Of a stretch of DNA of 64,000 nt, positions 53,533 to 63,794 are shown in pieces (position 1 is the first letter of the stretch; every line of letters begins with the position of its first letter). The notes beneath the pieces are model-generated. The model saw only the letters and a list, made by a program, of their open reading frames with translations. It ran no database searches and was not told the origin of the DNA. This DNA is from Saccharospirillum salsuginis (GTDB lineage: Bacteria > Pseudomonadota > Gammaproteobacteria > Pseudomonadales > Natronospirillaceae), in NCBI RefSeq assembly GCF_014651855.1, contig NZ_BMXR01000004.1:124001-188000 (forward strand), given 5' to 3'. The translations under genes were made by a program, and so were the position numbers.

Positions 53533-54636
53533 TCAGCGCGGTTGCCGGCACCGCAGAACCACGAACTTGGGGTGTCGGGACACCACCCCGACATCGCCGA
53601 ACCAGTGCTTCAGGCGGCGGTGATAGTCCAGGTGCCGGTTGCCGACCATCCAGAACTCGCCGGTCGGCGCCAGTGCATCGTGTGCTTGCTGAAACAGGGT
53701 GTCGGCGATGTCATCGGTCAGCGTTGTCTGCTGGTGAAAGGGCGGGTTGCAGAGAATCAGCGGTAACTCAGGCAGGTCCAGCCCGTTCAGACCGTGGTTC
53801 CGAATCACCTCGACGTTTTGGCTCAGGCCGTTTTCCCGGGCGGTATCCCGTGCCGAGGCAACCGCCTGGGCGCTCTCATCGACCAGGAAAACGCGCGCCT
53901 GCGGATGTGAATGCAGATAACTCAGCCCCAGAATGCCATTGCCGCACCCCAAGTCCAGTATGGTATCGACCTTGGGCAGTTCACCGAAATACTGCAGAAA
54001 GGCCAGGGCGCCCGGATCCGCGCTGGATTCGCTGAAACTGCCCGGGTGATTCACCAGCGTCAGGCCGTTAGGGCTCCGGTACTGTTTGGGCGTGGGCGGT
54101 TGAACCGAGGGGATCGGTTCGCGCAGTTCGACACACCGCGCCTTCTTCACGGCGCAACCCGGATGAATGTCCCGGAAGTAGCGGGCCATGGTGTTTTGGT
54201 GCCCCCGGCTCAGGTGCTTTACCATGCCCAGAACATAGAGACGACCATCGGCTCTCAACCGCGGCGCCAGATGGGCCAGTTGCCACTCGAACAGCGCCAG
54301 TGATTTGGGCGCCTGGAGCAGAATGCCGTCGTAGTCATCCGCCAGGTCCTCCGGCGAGGTTACGACCGGAGGAGGGGGTGTCACATTGGCCCTGCAGTTT
54401 TCCAGCAGCGCTTTTTCGGCCATGGCACTGTCGCTCCACCATGCCCGGACCCGGTCGCCGAGTGCTACGGCGAGGGCGCCAAAGGCGTCGTTGACGAGCA
54501 ACAGAGTTTCAGGGGCTTCGGAATCCTCGGCCAGTCGGGAGAGCGCGAGTTCATCCGCGGCGTTCCAGGCCTGCAGTTTGGGGGCGGGCGGTACACGGGT
54601 CAGGTTGAGAGAGGCGAATACGGAATCGGTCGTCAT
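53533..54636 (-). CDS. rlmG: 23S rRNA m2G1835 methyltransferase RlmG
   Basis: A 367-residue protein with an inactive N-terminal methyltransferase-like half and an active C-terminal half: [17 protein letters not shown] and [30 protein letters not shown], ending [38 protein letters not shown]. The NPPFHQQ-T and RHLDYH-x-LK-x-FG patterns fit RlmG better than RsmC. Convergent with rlmKL (12-bp gap) and divergent from yjbQ. Confidence 0.9.
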   Translation of the reverse strand: MTTDSVFASLNLTRVPPAPKLQAWNAADELALSRLAEDSEAPETLLLVNDAFGALAVALGDRVRAWWSDSAMAEKALLENCRANVTPPPPVVTSPEDLADDYDGILLQAPKSLALFEWQLAHLAPRLRADGRLYVLGMVKHLSRGHQNTMARYFRDIHPGCAVKKARCVELREPIPSVQPPTPKQYRSPNGLTLVNHPGSFSESSADPGALAFLQYFGELPKVDTILDLGCGNGILGLSYLHSHPQARVFLVDESAQAVASARDTARENGLSQNVEVIRNHGLNGLDLPELPLILCNPPFHQQTTLTDDIADTLFQQAHDALAPTGEFWMVGNRHLDYHRRLKHWFGDVGVVSRHPKFVVLRCRQPR

Positions 54637-54660
54637 TTAACGGTTTCAGTGAGGTTTCTT

Positions 54661-55083
54661 ATGTGGGTTCAGCATACCATTAAACTGCATGCGCGCAGTC
54701 GCGGCTTTCACCTGATCACCGACGACGTTCTGGCCGGTGTGCCGGAGCTCAAGAGCGTTCGGGTTGGTCTGTTGCATCTGTGGCTGCAACACACCTCGGC
54801 GTCGCTGACGGTGAACGAGAACGCCGATCCCAGTGTTCGGACGGATTTCGAGACGGTCTTCAACAGTCTGGTGCGGGAGGATCGGACCGATCTGGAACAC
54901 ACCATGGAAGGACCGGACGATCTACCGGCGCACATCAAATCCTCTCTGCTCGGCGTCTCGATCTACCTGCCGGTGCGGGACGGTCGTCTCGCCCTGGGCA
55001 CCTGGCAGGGGATCTATCTGGGCGAACACCGCAATCGGGCCTCTTCCCGCTCGATCATCGCGACGCTGCAGGGCGAGGGCTGA
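54661..55083 (+). CDS. YjbQ family protein (UPF0047)
   Basis: A 140-residue single-domain protein. From ATG 54661, with GAGG six bases upstream, it starts [24 protein letters not shown] as E. coli YjbQ does. Conserved parts: [30 protein letters not shown] and [34 protein letters not shown]. Some members have weak thiamine-phosphate synthase activity; the true role is not settled. Convergent with trmA (7-bp gap). Confidence 0.92.
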   Translation: MWVQHTIKLHARSRGFHLITDDVLAGVPELKSVRVGLLHLWLQHTSASLTVNENADPSVRTDFETVFNSLVREDRTDLEHTMEGPDDLPAHIKSSLLGVSIYLPVRDGRLALGTWQGIYLGEHRNRASSRSIIATLQGEG

Positions 55084-55090
55084 ATCGCCT

Positions 55091-56176
55091 TCAGACCCGA
55101 CTCAGCACCAGGCCGGCTTCCATATGGTGCGTGTAGGGGAATTGATCGAACAGCGCCGCCGCCTCGATGCGGTAGTCGGAACCCAGTGCCCGGACATTGG
55201 CGGCCAGGGTCTCCGGATTGCAGGAGATATAAACGATGCGATCGAAGTGGCGGGCCAGTGCCAGGGTGTCGTCGTCCAGCCCGGCCCGGGGCGGATCGAC
55301 CAGCAGGGTGGTGAAGTCGTAGTCTTCGACACCCCATTCACGCAACCGCCGTGACTGGGTTCGACCGAGCCAGGCATTGGCGAAGTCCTCGCTCGACATC
55401 CGGGCGATGCGCAGGTTGTCGACGCCGTTCGCCTCGATGTTGTGCTGGGCGCTGTTGACCGAGACCCGGGAAATTTCCGTGCCGAGTGCCTTGCGGAAGT
55501 GGCCCGCCAACGGAATGGAGAAATTACCGTTGCCGCAGTACAACTCCAGCAGATCGCCCCGGCTGCCCTCTGTGTGGCGTTGGGCCCAGCCCACCATCTG
55601 CTCGCACACACCGGCGTTGGGCTGGGTGAAGGAGTTCTCGTACTGGCGAAAGCGATAGCGCCGGCCGTTGATCTCCAGCGTCTCGTTCACATAGTCGCGG
55701 GACAACACCAACCGCTGTTTGCGGGCCCGGCCGATCACCGGGAAACCCCAGACCTCCTGCCAGTGACGACCCCGCTCCTCCCAGGCCTCATCCAGCTTCT
55801 TGTGGTAAATCAGGGTGATCAGGGCGTCGCCTTCCTGAGTGGTCAGGAATTCGACCTGAAACAGTCGACGCCGCAATTGGTCATCCTGATGAACCGCGTC
55901 CCGGACCCGACCCATCAGGTCGTTGATCAAGCGGCTGCCAACCGGAAACTCATCGACCCGAATAGGCTTCTTGGGCTCGGCCGGATTGAACATGGCGTAC
56001 CAGGATTCATCGCCGTCATGCCACAGCTTGAATTCCGCCCGCATGCGGTAATGTTCCGGCCGTGAGGGGTAGACATCGACCTCGGGCAGCGTTTCCGGAT
56101 CAAACAAGTCCCGCAAGGCAATCAGCTTGTCGTGCAGTTGTTGATCGTATTGATCGGGGTTGAATGGAAAGGGCAT
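55091..56176 (-). CDS. trmA: tRNA (uracil-5-)-methyltransferase TrmA
   Basis: Makes T54 (m5U54) in the T-loop of tRNAs and in tmRNA. From ATG 56176 the 361-residue product starts MPFPFNPDQYDQQLHDKL. TrmA motifs include YRMRAEFKLWHDG, SFTQPNAGVCEQMVGWAQ, DLLELYCGNGNFSIPLA and the nucleophile cysteine in IVYISCNPETL, with DPPRAGLDD before it. The frame is open upstream to 56233, but those residues are not conserved. Confidence 0.96.
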   Translation of the reverse strand: MPFPFNPDQYDQQLHDKLIALRDLFDPETLPEVDVYPSRPEHYRMRAEFKLWHDGDESWYAMFNPAEPKKPIRVDEFPVGSRLINDLMGRVRDAVHQDDQLRRRLFQVEFLTTQEGDALITLIYHKKLDEAWEERGRHWQEVWGFPVIGRARKQRLVLSRDYVNETLEINGRRYRFRQYENSFTQPNAGVCEQMVGWAQRHTEGSRGDLLELYCGNGNFSIPLAGHFRKALGTEISRVSVNSAQHNIEANGVDNLRIARMSSEDFANAWLGRTQSRRLREWGVEDYDFTTLLVDPPRAGLDDDTLALARHFDRIVYISCNPETLAANVRALGSDYRIEAAALFDQFPYTHHMEAGLVLSRV

Positions 56177-56335
56177 AAGGACACCTGTGAGATTCAGGAG
56201 GCGCATTTTAGGCATCGTGTCGCCATCGGCCAACTTATACCGTTATCTAACCCGATGCCATCCGGTGGCTGTGTTCTTTATCCGGAACCGCTATAATCTG
56301 CGGCCCTCAAATCAGGTCCGCATAGAGGTTCCCGT

Positions 56336-56956
56336 TTGGACTCCACCGCTCTCAACGACATGCTCGGCGACATCCCCGAATTCCTGGGCAACCGCACGCC
56401 CATGGCGTGGATTGAAAAAGCCTTGAACGAACAGGACATTCTGCTGATCGATCATGCCCAGTGCGAGAAAAAGGCCGCATCCACGGCTCTGTCGATGATG
56501 TACAAGTACGTCGATCGTCGGGAACTGCTGGCCAAAATGAGTAAGCTGGCGCGGGAAGAACTGGTGCATTTCGATCAGGTTTTAAAGCTTATGGACGCAC
56601 GCGGTCTGACGTACCGGCACTTGTCCGCCGGGCGCTATGCCGGCGCATTGCATGAGTTGGTTCGGGGTGGGGAGCCTCAGCGGCTGATCGACCGCTTGAT
56701 TCTGGGTGCTTTCGTCGAAGCCCGCTCCTGCGAGCGTTTTGCCGCCCTGGTACCGCATCTGGACGAGGAGCTGGCCCGGTTCTACCAGTCCCTGCTCAAG
56801 AGTGAAGCACGACACTACAAGGATTACCTGGGTTTGGCCCGGCAATACGCCGAAGAACCGATTGAACCCAGGGTTCAGGCGTTCCGGGAAAAAGAAGCCG
56901 AACTGATCGAAACGCCGGACGACATCTTCCGTTTCCACAGCGGTGTACCCGCGTAG
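56336..56956 (+). CDS. miaE: tRNA-(ms2io6A37) hydroxylase MiaE
   Basis: Di-iron monooxygenase that hydroxylates the isopentenyl side chain of ms2i6A37 in tRNA. The 206-residue product has a four-helix bundle with iron ligands in the helices around DHAQCEKKAAS, LAREELVHFDQVL, GAFVEARSCERFA and SEARHYKDYL. Start TTG at 56336 with AGAGG eight bases upstream; ATG 56360 is an alternative. Its TAG stop falls in the first bases of a palindromic repeat. Confidence 0.95.
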   Translation: MDSTALNDMLGDIPEFLGNRTPMAWIEKALNEQDILLIDHAQCEKKAASTALSMMYKYVDRRELLAKMSKLAREELVHFDQVLKLMDARGLTYRHLSAGRYAGALHELVRGGEPQRLIDRLILGAFVEARSCERFAALVPHLDEELARFYQSLLKSEARHYKDYLGLARQYAEEPIEPRVQAFREKEAELIETPDDIFRFHSGVPA

Positions 56957-57077
56957 GGTGGGCACGGCCCACCAAGGTAGAACTACAAACCACTAAAACG
57001 CGCGAATGACCAATCAGACGGCTTGGGCCTGGAACTTGGTCGAATTTACAGTGCTGGTGGGCCGTGCCCACCCTACG
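56952..57077. repeat. palindromic interspersed repeat (copy 2)
   Basis: Perfect 23-base inverted arms CGTAGGGTGGGCACGGCCCA.. (56952-56974) and complement (57055-57077), with 80 bp between. Same family as the repeat at 19730-19834. It lies between convergent miaE and lpxH and supplies the miaE stop codon. Confidence 0.85.
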
Positions 57078-57129
57078 ATCTCCCATAGAATAAGCTTCGA
57101 TTTGCTTCAGCCTACGGATTGAAACGTAC

Positions 57130-57867
57130 TTAATCGATCCGAAAACGCTCCAGCACGGGTTCCGCGTCGTCAAACCGAATGCACCAGCCGTGGTCGTGCC
57201 AGTCGCCCAACACCAACCGATCGGCTTTCGATCCGTCGTCCAGCCAATGCTCATGCCAATCGGCCATATGTGTATGGCCATGAATCAGACCGCGAACGCC
57301 CTGCGTTTCCAGTAACCGAACCACCGCGGTATCGTTCACATCCACATAGGGATTGGCGTCGGCACGATGACGGTTCTGGCTGCTGGCCCGCAGTCGCTCC
57401 GCCAGGCGGATCCGGAGGCCTTTGGGTAATCGACGCAGAGTCCCCAGCACCAGTGGATGACGAATCACCCGCCGAAAACGCTGATAACCGACATCGTCGG
57501 TGCACAGGGCGTCGCCATGGCTGAGCAGCCAGTCCCGTCCGGCCAGTCGAACCCGACTCGGATCGTCGAGCAAGGTGGCGCCGCAACGGCCCGCGAAGTC
57601 GTGTCCCAGTGCGAAATCCCGGTTGCCGACCATCAGGAAAATGGAACAGTCTCGGGACAGTCGCTTTAGCCGATCGGCCACGTCGAGGTGAAACGCAGAG
57701 GCGGCGTCGTCGCCGACCCAATATTCGAAAAAATCCCCCAGAATGAACAGGGCGGGGTAGTGGGAGGCGCTGTGGTCGAGAAATTCGAAAAACGCCCGGT
57801 TGATGGCCGGGCGTGTGTCACACAGGTGCAGATCCGAAATCAGGATCGCACGGTCGAATGAGAGCAT
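57130..57867 (-). CDS. lpxH: UDP-2,3-diacylglucosamine diphosphatase LpxH
   Basis: Lipid A pathway enzyme that hydrolyses UDP-2,3-diacylglucosamine to lipid X. The 245-residue product has the metallophosphatase motifs ILISDLHLCD, LFILGDFFEYWVGDD, MVGNRDFALG, LSHGDALCTDD and LIHGHTHMADWH. It starts 4 bp after the ppiB stop, so the two form an operon. Confidence 0.96.
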   Translation of the reverse strand: MLSFDRAILISDLHLCDTRPAINRAFFEFLDHSASHYPALFILGDFFEYWVGDDAASAFHLDVADRLKRLSRDCSIFLMVGNRDFALGHDFAGRCGATLLDDPSRVRLAGRDWLLSHGDALCTDDVGYQRFRRVIRHPLVLGTLRRLPKGLRIRLAERLRASSQNRHRADANPYVDVNDTAVVRLLETQGVRGLIHGHTHMADWHEHWLDDGSKADRLVLGDWHDHGWCIRFDDAEPVLERFRID

Positions 57868-57871
57868 GGGC

Positions 57872-58369
57872 TCAGTCCAGGATTTCCGCTTTCTGGATGA
57901 TCACGTCTTCGGTGGGAACGTCCTGATGACCGGCCTTGAATGTGGTCGGTAGGGCCTTGATGCGGTTCACGACGTCCATGCCGTCGGTGACCTCACCAAA
58001 AACACAGTAACCCCAGCCATCGGCGGTTTCGGATTTGAAATCCAGAAAGCTGTTGTCGGCCACATTGATGAAAAACTGGGCCGTGGCGGAATGCGGATCC
58101 ATGGTCCGGGCCATGGCGATGGCGCCGACAGTGTTTTTCAGGCCGTTGTTGGCTTCATTGTCGATGGGTGCGCGGGTCGGGCGCTGAACCATACCCGGTT
58201 CAAAACCACCGCCCTGAACCATGAAGCCGTTGATGACCCGGTGGAAAATCAGACCGTCATAGAAGCCGGCCTTGACGTATTCGGCGAAATTCTCACTGGT
58301 CTTGGGGGCGTTTTCGGTGTCCAGTTTCAGGGTGATGTCACCCAGGTTGGTGTTTAACAATACGTTCAC
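57872..58369 (-). CDS. ppiB: cytoplasmic peptidyl-prolyl cis-trans isomerase B (cyclophilin)
   Basis: Cyclophilin that speeds proline isomerisation during folding. The 165-residue product has no signal peptide and shows [55 protein letters not shown] and [15 protein letters not shown]. Start GTG at 58369 with GAGGAAA upstream. Operon with lpxH. Confidence 0.96.
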   Translation of the reverse strand: MNVLLNTNLGDITLKLDTENAPKTSENFAEYVKAGFYDGLIFHRVINGFMVQGGGFEPGMVQRPTRAPIDNEANNGLKNTVGAIAMARTMDPHSATAQFFINVADNSFLDFKSETADGWGYCVFGEVTDGMDVVNRIKALPTTFKAGHQDVPTEDVIIQKAEILD

Positions 58370-58382
58370 GGACTTTCCTCGA

Positions 58383-59249
58383 TTATTGCGTCAGTTTCAG
58401 ATGCAGACGCTTGGTGGCGATCAGGGTGTTTTCCATCAGGGTGGCGACGGTCATCGGACCGACACCACCGGGGACCGGAGTGATCCAGGCGGCTCGTTCG
58501 GCCGCGGCGTCGAACTCGACATCGCCTTTCAGCTTGCCGTTTTCCATCCGGCTGATGCCGACATCGATGACAATCGCCCCGTCCTTGATCCACTCGCCCT
58601 TGACCAGGCCGGGTTTGCCGACGGCGGCGACGACGATGTCCGCCCGGCGAACGTGTCCTTCCAGGTCTTCGGTGAACCGGTGGGCGCATGTCGGGGTGCA
58701 TCCGGCCAGCAGCAATTCGAGCACCATGGGGCGACCGACATGGTTGGAAGCGCCGATGACCAGCGCTTCCTTGCCGCGAATCGGCTCCCCGGTTTCCTTG
58801 AGCAGGGTCATAATGCCCTTGGGTGTACAGCTTTCGAGCATCGGTCGACGCTGGACCAGCCGGCCGGAGTTGAACGGATGAAAGCCGTCGACATCTTTGT
58901 CCGGCCGAATACGTTCTACAATGGTGTCGGCATTGATGTGGTCGGGCAGGGGGAGTTGGACCAGAATGCCGTCGATCGAAGCGTCTTCATTCAGTTCATC
59001 GATCAAAGCCAGCAGTTCGCTTTCCCGGGTGGCCGCCGGCAGGTCGTAACTGACCGATTTGAAACCGACTTCGTCGCAAGCGCGACGTTTGCTGCCCACA
59101 TAAACCTCGGACGCCGGATCGTCGCCGACCAGGATCACAGCGAGGCCGGGCGGGCGCAGCCCCTGACTGATCAGACCGGATACATCCTCGGCAATTCTCG
59201 CGCGGAGTTTGCTGGCAACGGCTTTGCCATCCAGAATTTTCGCAGGCAT
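58383..59249 (-). CDS. folD: methylenetetrahydrofolate dehydrogenase / cyclohydrolase FolD
   Basis: Interconverts methylene-, methenyl- and formyl-tetrahydrofolate with NADP. From ATG 59249 (AGGAG upstream) the 288-residue product starts [23 protein letters not shown]. Motifs: [14 protein letters not shown] (catalytic lysine region), [31 protein letters not shown] (the usual RSNIVGxP site reads ASNHVGRP here) and [18 protein letters not shown]. 13 bp before ppiB. Confidence 0.96.
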   Translation of the reverse strand: MPAKILDGKAVASKLRARIAEDVSGLISQGLRPPGLAVILVGDDPASEVYVGSKRRACDEVGFKSVSYDLPAATRESELLALIDELNEDASIDGILVQLPLPDHINADTIVERIRPDKDVDGFHPFNSGRLVQRRPMLESCTPKGIMTLLKETGEPIRGKEALVIGASNHVGRPMVLELLLAGCTPTCAHRFTEDLEGHVRRADIVVAAVGKPGLVKGEWIKDGAIVIDVGISRMENGKLKGDVEFDAAAERAAWITPVPGGVGPMTVATLMENTLIATKRLHLKLTQ

Positions 59250-59390
59250 GAAGGGCTCCTCAATGGTTTCGCGGATTTTCTCATGCCCTCCGGGGGTGGG
59301 CAAGGTAAAGGCAGGGATTCCGACCACACGGTTAAAACCGTTCAGATATCTCTATCGTCTTGTTTTTCCTGAATTTTTTTAAAAAAAGGT

Positions 59391-59419
59391 TTGACGCCCC
59401 TAAATGGCATGAGTAATAT
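59391..59419 (+). promoter_or_regulatory. sigma70 promoter of the tRNA-Pro-Arg-His operon
   Basis: TTGACG (59391-59396), 17-bp spacer, TAATAT (59414-59419), then GC-rich GCGCCCC, suggesting stringent control. 28 bp before tRNA-Pro. Confidence 0.85.
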
Positions 59420-59447
59420 GCGCCCCACGTTGACGGGACGTATCGCT

Positions 59448-59524
<77 letters not shown>

Positions 59525-59589
59525 AAATCAGCGATGGTGTCTCGGTGGGTGAGGCGGTTGCAGATCCGGTTTTCGGGTCGGTTATATAG

Positions 59590-59666
59590 GCGCCCGTAGC
59601 TCAACCGGATAGAGCACTCGCCTTCTAAGCGAGTGGTTGCAGGTTCAAGTCCTGCCGGGCGCGCCA
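59590..59666 (+). tRNA. tRNA-Arg(TCT)
   Basis: Acceptor GCGCCCG / CGGGCGC, anticodon stem CTCGC / GCGAG with loop CTTCTAA (anticodon TCT), T-loop TTCAAGT, encoded CCA. Confidence 0.97.
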
Positions 59667-59694
59667 GTCTCGCAACGTGACAATGTACTCTGTG

Positions 59695-59770
59695 GTGGGC
59701 GTAGCTCAGTTGGTAGAGCCCTGGATTGTGATTCCAGTCGTCGTGGGTTCGAGTCCCATCGTCCACCCCA
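59695..59770 (+). tRNA. tRNA-His(GTG)
   Basis: Acceptor GTGGGCG / CGTCCAC, anticodon stem CTGGA / TCCAG with loop TTGTGAT (anticodon GTG), T-loop TTCGAGT, encoded CCA. Confidence 0.97.
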
Positions 59771-59784
59771 CTTATTCTTTGCGA

Positions 59785-59809
59785 AAAAGGCCGGTCTCCG
59801 GCTTTTTTT
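59785..59809 (+). terminator. terminator of the tRNA operon
   Basis: GCCGG-TCT-CCGGC hairpin flanked by A- and T-runs (AAAAG / CTTTTTTT), directly after tRNA-His. Confidence 0.85.
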
Positions 59810-60049
59810 GTTGGGGCTGACAAAGTCCCGGTCGGGCCAGGGCGGGCCCGGAACGAAGGGGCCGCCTGCCGGTTGGCCCGGTTTTATCAAGGCCGGGTGG
59901 CTTGGAAACCGGCGGTTGGGCTTGATTCCCGTCCTCCGCATCCCTACATTATCTGCCCCCAGCGAATCGCAACTATTAGGTCGTAGCCGTCACTGTAAAC
60001 GTTACAGCTAATAGAAAGTTTACCTTTATAGAAAGCAAGAGGAAGCCTC

Positions 60050-61363
60050 ATGCAAGTGTCTGTCGAAGCCACCCAGGGCCTGGAACGCCGCTTGAAGGTG
60101 GGAGTTCCCGCCAGCGAAGTGGACAATGCTGTCAATCAAAAGCTGAAAGAAACCGCCCGCCGCGTGCGCCTCGACGGTTTTCGCCCAGGCAAGGTACCTG
60201 TCTCGGTTGTCAAACAGCGTTTTGGCGACGGCATTCGCGCCGAAGTGCTGCAGGATGTCGTACGTGAGAACTACGCCAAGGCCCTGTCCGAAGAACAGCT
60301 GACGCCGGCCGGTATGCCAAGCATCGAATTCACCCAGGACAAGGCGGGTGAAGACGTTGAATTTGTGGCTACCTTCGAAGTATTTCCGGAAGTGAAGTTG
60401 GCGGAAATCGAAGGTTACGAATTCGAGAAGCCGGCAGCCGAAGTGACCGATGCCGACATCGACAAAATGCTCGACAACCTGCGCCAGCAGCGTGCCGAGT
60501 ACAAGCCGGTCGAGCGCGAGGCGAAAGAAGGCGACCAGGTCAAAATCGATTTCGTCGGCAAGGTCGACGGTGAAGCCTTTAAAGGCGGCAGTGCCGAAGA
60601 CCAGACACTGGTGCTGGGTTCCGGATCCATGATTCCCGGCTTCGAAGCGGGCATCGAAGGCATGAAGGCCGGCGAGACCAAAGCGGTTGAAGTCACCTTC
60701 CCGGAAGACTACGGCAATAAAGACCTGGCCGGAAAATCCGCGGTTTTCGACATCACCGTCCACGAAGTGGCCGAGGCCGAGCTGCCCGAACTGAACGAAG
60801 AGTTCTTCAAGGCATTCGGCGCCGAAGGCACCGATCTGGAATCCTTCAAGGTCGAAGTGCGCAAGAACATGGAGCGCGAGGCCCGTAACGCGCTGCAAGG
60901 CAAGGTGAAGAACGACGTCATCGAGAAATTGCTGGAAGACAACCCGATCGATGTGCCGAGCGCACTGATCGACGAGGAAATCGGTCGTCTGCAGCAGCAG
61001 GCGGTGCAGCAGTTCGGTGGTGGTGCCCAGATGGACCCGTCCAGCCTGCCGAAAGAGCTGTTCCAGGACCAGGCCGAGCGCCGGGTCAAGATCGGCCTGC
61101 TGATGAACGAACTGATCAACAGCGCCGAGTTGAAGGCCGACGACGAAGCCGTTCGGGCTTACATCGAAGACCAGGCGTCCGTCTATCAGGACCCGCAGCA
61201 GGTCATCGACTACTATTACAGCAATGCTGAATTGTTGAACCAAGTTCGTGCCGTGGTTGTTGAAAACGCGGCTATCGACTATATCCTGAGTAAATCCAAG
61301 GTGGCTGAAAGCACCGTAAGTTACGAGGATGCCGTTAAGTCGAAATCCGGAGAGCAAGGCTGA
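60050..61363 (+). CDS. tig: trigger factor
   Basis: Ribosome-bound chaperone and prolyl isomerase. The 437-residue product has the N-terminal ribosome-binding domain with GFRPGKVP at about residues 43-50, the FKBP-like domain (GDQVKIDFVGKVDGEAFKGG, about 158-178) and the C-terminal chaperone arms. First gene of the standard tig-clpP-clpX-lon order. ATG at 60050 follows GAGG. Confidence 0.98.
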   Translation: MQVSVEATQGLERRLKVGVPASEVDNAVNQKLKETARRVRLDGFRPGKVPVSVVKQRFGDGIRAEVLQDVVRENYAKALSEEQLTPAGMPSIEFTQDKAGEDVEFVATFEVFPEVKLAEIEGYEFEKPAAEVTDADIDKMLDNLRQQRAEYKPVEREAKEGDQVKIDFVGKVDGEAFKGGSAEDQTLVLGSGSMIPGFEAGIEGMKAGETKAVEVTFPEDYGNKDLAGKSAVFDITVHEVAEAELPELNEEFFKAFGAEGTDLESFKVEVRKNMEREARNALQGKVKNDVIEKLLEDNPIDVPSALIDEEIGRLQQQAVQQFGGGAQMDPSSLPKELFQDQAERRVKIGLLMNELINSAELKADDEAVRAYIEDQASVYQDPQQVIDYYYSNAELLNQVRAVVVENAAIDYILSKSKVAESTVSYEDAVKSKSGEQG

Positions 61364-61398
61364 GCCGCGCCAAGCGCAGCCATTCCTCCGCTACAATG

Positions 61399-61433
61399 AA
61401 AGTTGGCGCTTCGGTTGAAGTGCCAACTTTTTT
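61399..61433 (+). terminator. intrinsic terminator of tig
   Basis: Fourteen-base stem AAAGTTGGCGCTTC / GAAGTGCCAACTTT with loop GGTT and a T-run. Confidence 0.92.
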
Positions 61434-61482
61434 GTTATTTGGAAGGCTTATTTGGACACCCCATCAACCAGGAGTCGAGTGA

Positions 61483-62121
61483 ATGTCAAAATTTGATGCG
61501 AACGGGTCCGCACCCGATATCATGAATGCCAGTGGTCTCGTTCCCATGGTGGTCGAGCAATCGGCGCGGGGTGAACGGGCGTACGACATCTACTCCCGTT
61601 TGCTGAAGGAAAATGTCATCTTCCTGGTAGGTCAGGTTGAAGACCATATGGCGAACCTGATCATTGCTCAGTTGCTGTTTCTTGAGAGTGAGAACCCGGA
61701 CAAGGACATCAACCTGTACATCAATTCACCGGGTGGTTCGGTCACGGCGGGCATGGCCATTTACGACACCATGCAGTTTATCAAGCCGGACGTAAGTACC
61801 ATGTGCATCGGCCAGGCGGCCAGTATGGGCGCCTTGTTGCTGGCCGGCGGGGCGAAGGGCAAGCGGTATTGCCTGCCGAATTCCCGTATGATGATCCACC
61901 AGCCGTTGGGTGGCTTCCAGGGTCAGGCGTCGGATATCGAGATCCACGCGCGTGAGATCCTGGAAATGAAACACCGTTTGAACGAAATTCTGGCCCATCA
62001 CACCGGTCAGCCGCTCGAGGTCATTGAAAAAGACACCGATCGGGACAACTTCATGAAAGCGGACGAGGCTGTCGAGTACGGCCTGGTCGACCAGGTATTG
62101 GCGGGTCGGGACCTGGGCTGA
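61483..62121 (+). CDS. clpP: ATP-dependent Clp protease proteolytic subunit ClpP
   Basis: Serine protease barrel that works with ClpX or ClpA. The 212-residue product has the catalytic triad in [11 protein letters not shown] (Ser), MMIHQPLGG (His) and DTDRDNFM (Asp), and the [25 protein letters not shown] stretch. Divided from clpX by 149 bp. Confidence 0.98.
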   Translation: MSKFDANGSAPDIMNASGLVPMVVEQSARGERAYDIYSRLLKENVIFLVGQVEDHMANLIIAQLLFLESENPDKDINLYINSPGGSVTAGMAIYDTMQFIKPDVSTMCIGQAASMGALLLAGGAKGKRYCLPNSRMMIHQPLGGFQGQASDIEIHAREILEMKHRLNEILAHHTGQPLEVIEKDTDRDNFMKADEAVEYGLVDQVLAGRDLG

Positions 62122-62270
62122 GGCCCGGCCGTTCCCGCCCAAAAAGGTAAATAAAATCAAGCGGTTGTTGAATATTACGAAACAACCACAGACAAGCCCT
62201 AAAAAAACTTGCATTTATGGGGTTGTGGTTTCATCTTTAGTCTGGCAACCGTTAAGTATGGAGTAGTTGA

Positions 62271-63557
62271 ATGGCCGACGATAGAACCGGAAAAGGCGAC
62301 GACGGAAAGCTGCTGTACTGCTCGTTCTGCGGTAAAAGTCAGCACGAAGTCCGTAAGCTGATTGCCGGGCCTTCGGTGTTCATTTGCGATGAATGCGTCG
62401 ATCTCTGTAACGACATCATCCGGGAAGAACTGCAGGAGAGCGGCCCGAAGAACGAAAGCAGCCGGCTGCCGACCCCCGCTGAGATTCGCGAAACACTGGA
62501 TGAATACGTCATCGGGCAGTCGCGTGCCAAGATGGTGCTCTCGGTTGCGGTCTATAACCACTACAAGCGGCTGCAGTACGGCGAGACCAACGAAGACGTC
62601 GAACTGAGCAAGTCCAACATTCTGCTCATCGGCCCGACCGGCAGCGGTAAAACGCTGTTGGCGGAGACGCTGGCGCGGATGTTGAACGTGCCCTTTACCA
62701 TCGCCGATGCCACGACCCTGACCGAAGCCGGGTATGTGGGTGAAGACGTCGAGAACATCATTCAGAAGTTGTTGCAGAAATGCGACTACGACGTCGACAA
62801 AGCCCAGCGCGGTATCGTCTATATCGACGAGATCGACAAGATTTCCCGCAAGTCCGATAACCCGTCCATCACCCGGGATGTGTCCGGGGAAGGCGTGCAG
62901 CAGGCCCTGCTCAAGCTGATCGAAGGCACCGTGGCCTCGGTTCCGCCCCAGGGCGGCCGCAAGCACCCGCAGCAGGAGTTCCTGCAGGTCGACACGGGGA
63001 ACATCCTGTTTATCTGTGGCGGCGCCTTTGCCGGCCTGGAAAAAATCATCCGTGACCGGTCGGAAAAGGGCGGTATCGGTTTCAGTGCCACCGTCAAAAG
63101 CAAGGATTCCAACCGTCGTCTGGGCGAGACCATCGCCGAGGTGGAGCCGGAGGATCTGGTCAAATACGGCCTGATTCCCGAATTCATCGGGCGTCTGCCG
63201 GTACTGGCGACGCTGACGGAGTTGGATGAGGCGGCATTGATCCAGATCCTGACGGAGCCGAAGAACTCCCTGATCAAGCAGTATCAAAAACTGTTCGATA
63301 TGGAGAATGTCGAGCTCGATTTCCGCATGAGCGCGCTCAAGGCCGTGGCCCACAAGGCCATGGAGCGTAAAACCGGCGCTCGCGGTCTGCGCTCGATTCT
63401 GGAAAACGTCTTGCTCGATACCATGTATCGCATTCCGTCGGAGACCGGTGTCACCAAGGTGGTCATCGACGAAAGTGTCATCAAAGGCGAGGCCGAGCCT
63501 CTGCTGATATACGAGAATCAGGACAGTCAAAAAACCGCCAACGGGCAACACGACTGA
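62271..63557 (+). CDS. clpX: ATP-dependent Clp protease ATPase subunit ClpX
   Basis: Unfoldase that feeds substrates to ClpP. The 428-residue product has the N-terminal C4 zinc-binding domain ([21 protein letters not shown]), Walker A GPTGSGKT (about residues 121-128), Walker [11 protein letters not shown], and the pore loop GYVGEDVE. Followed by a terminator and lon. Confidence 0.98.
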   Translation: MADDRTGKGDDGKLLYCSFCGKSQHEVRKLIAGPSVFICDECVDLCNDIIREELQESGPKNESSRLPTPAEIRETLDEYVIGQSRAKMVLSVAVYNHYKRLQYGETNEDVELSKSNILLIGPTGSGKTLLAETLARMLNVPFTIADATTLTEAGYVGEDVENIIQKLLQKCDYDVDKAQRGIVYIDEIDKISRKSDNPSITRDVSGEGVQQALLKLIEGTVASVPPQGGRKHPQQEFLQVDTGNILFICGGAFAGLEKIIRDRSEKGGIGFSATVKSKDSNRRLGETIAEVEPEDLVKYGLIPEFIGRLPVLATLTELDEAALIQILTEPKNSLIKQYQKLFDMENVELDFRMSALKAVAHKAMERKTGARGLRSILENVLLDTMYRIPSETGVTKVVIDESVIKGEAEPLLIYENQDSQKTANGQHD

Positions 63558-63571
63558 TCGACCGCATGAGT

Positions 63572-63598
63572 AAAAGGGCTTTGAACGAAGCCCTTTTT
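63572..63598 (+). terminator. intrinsic terminator of clpX
   Basis: AAAAGGGCTT / AAGCCCTTTT arms with loop TGAACG and T-run, 15 bp past the stop. Confidence 0.92.
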
Positions 63599-63733
63599 CC
63601 GTATAGAAATGTGCTTTTGCTGCGACACAGTAACGTGCGCATGCCGTACAGGGATGTGATTCGATCGCAGAACAGGATGTTTCGGGAGCGGCCTTCGTGA
63701 TTTCCCACCCTGGGCCATTTTTTTCACGCATCT

Positions 63734-63761
63734 CTTGATTTGATGGCGCCTGTCGCCATTA
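63734..63761 (+). promoter_or_regulatory. possible heat-shock (sigma32) promoter of lon
   Basis: CTTGATT (63734-63740), 13-bp spacer and CGCCATTA (63754-63761) resemble the sigma32 consensus CTTGAAA / CCCCATNT with the right spacing. lon is heat-shock controlled in E. coli. Match is partial. Confidence 0.4.
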
Positions 63762-63794
63762 TCACTGTAAATCCAAACAGTTACCGAGGTACCT

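Noticed and set aside
58272..59372. 366-codon plus-strand open frame across folD and ppiB
   Set aside because: Antisense to two well-recognised genes; no conserved sequence.
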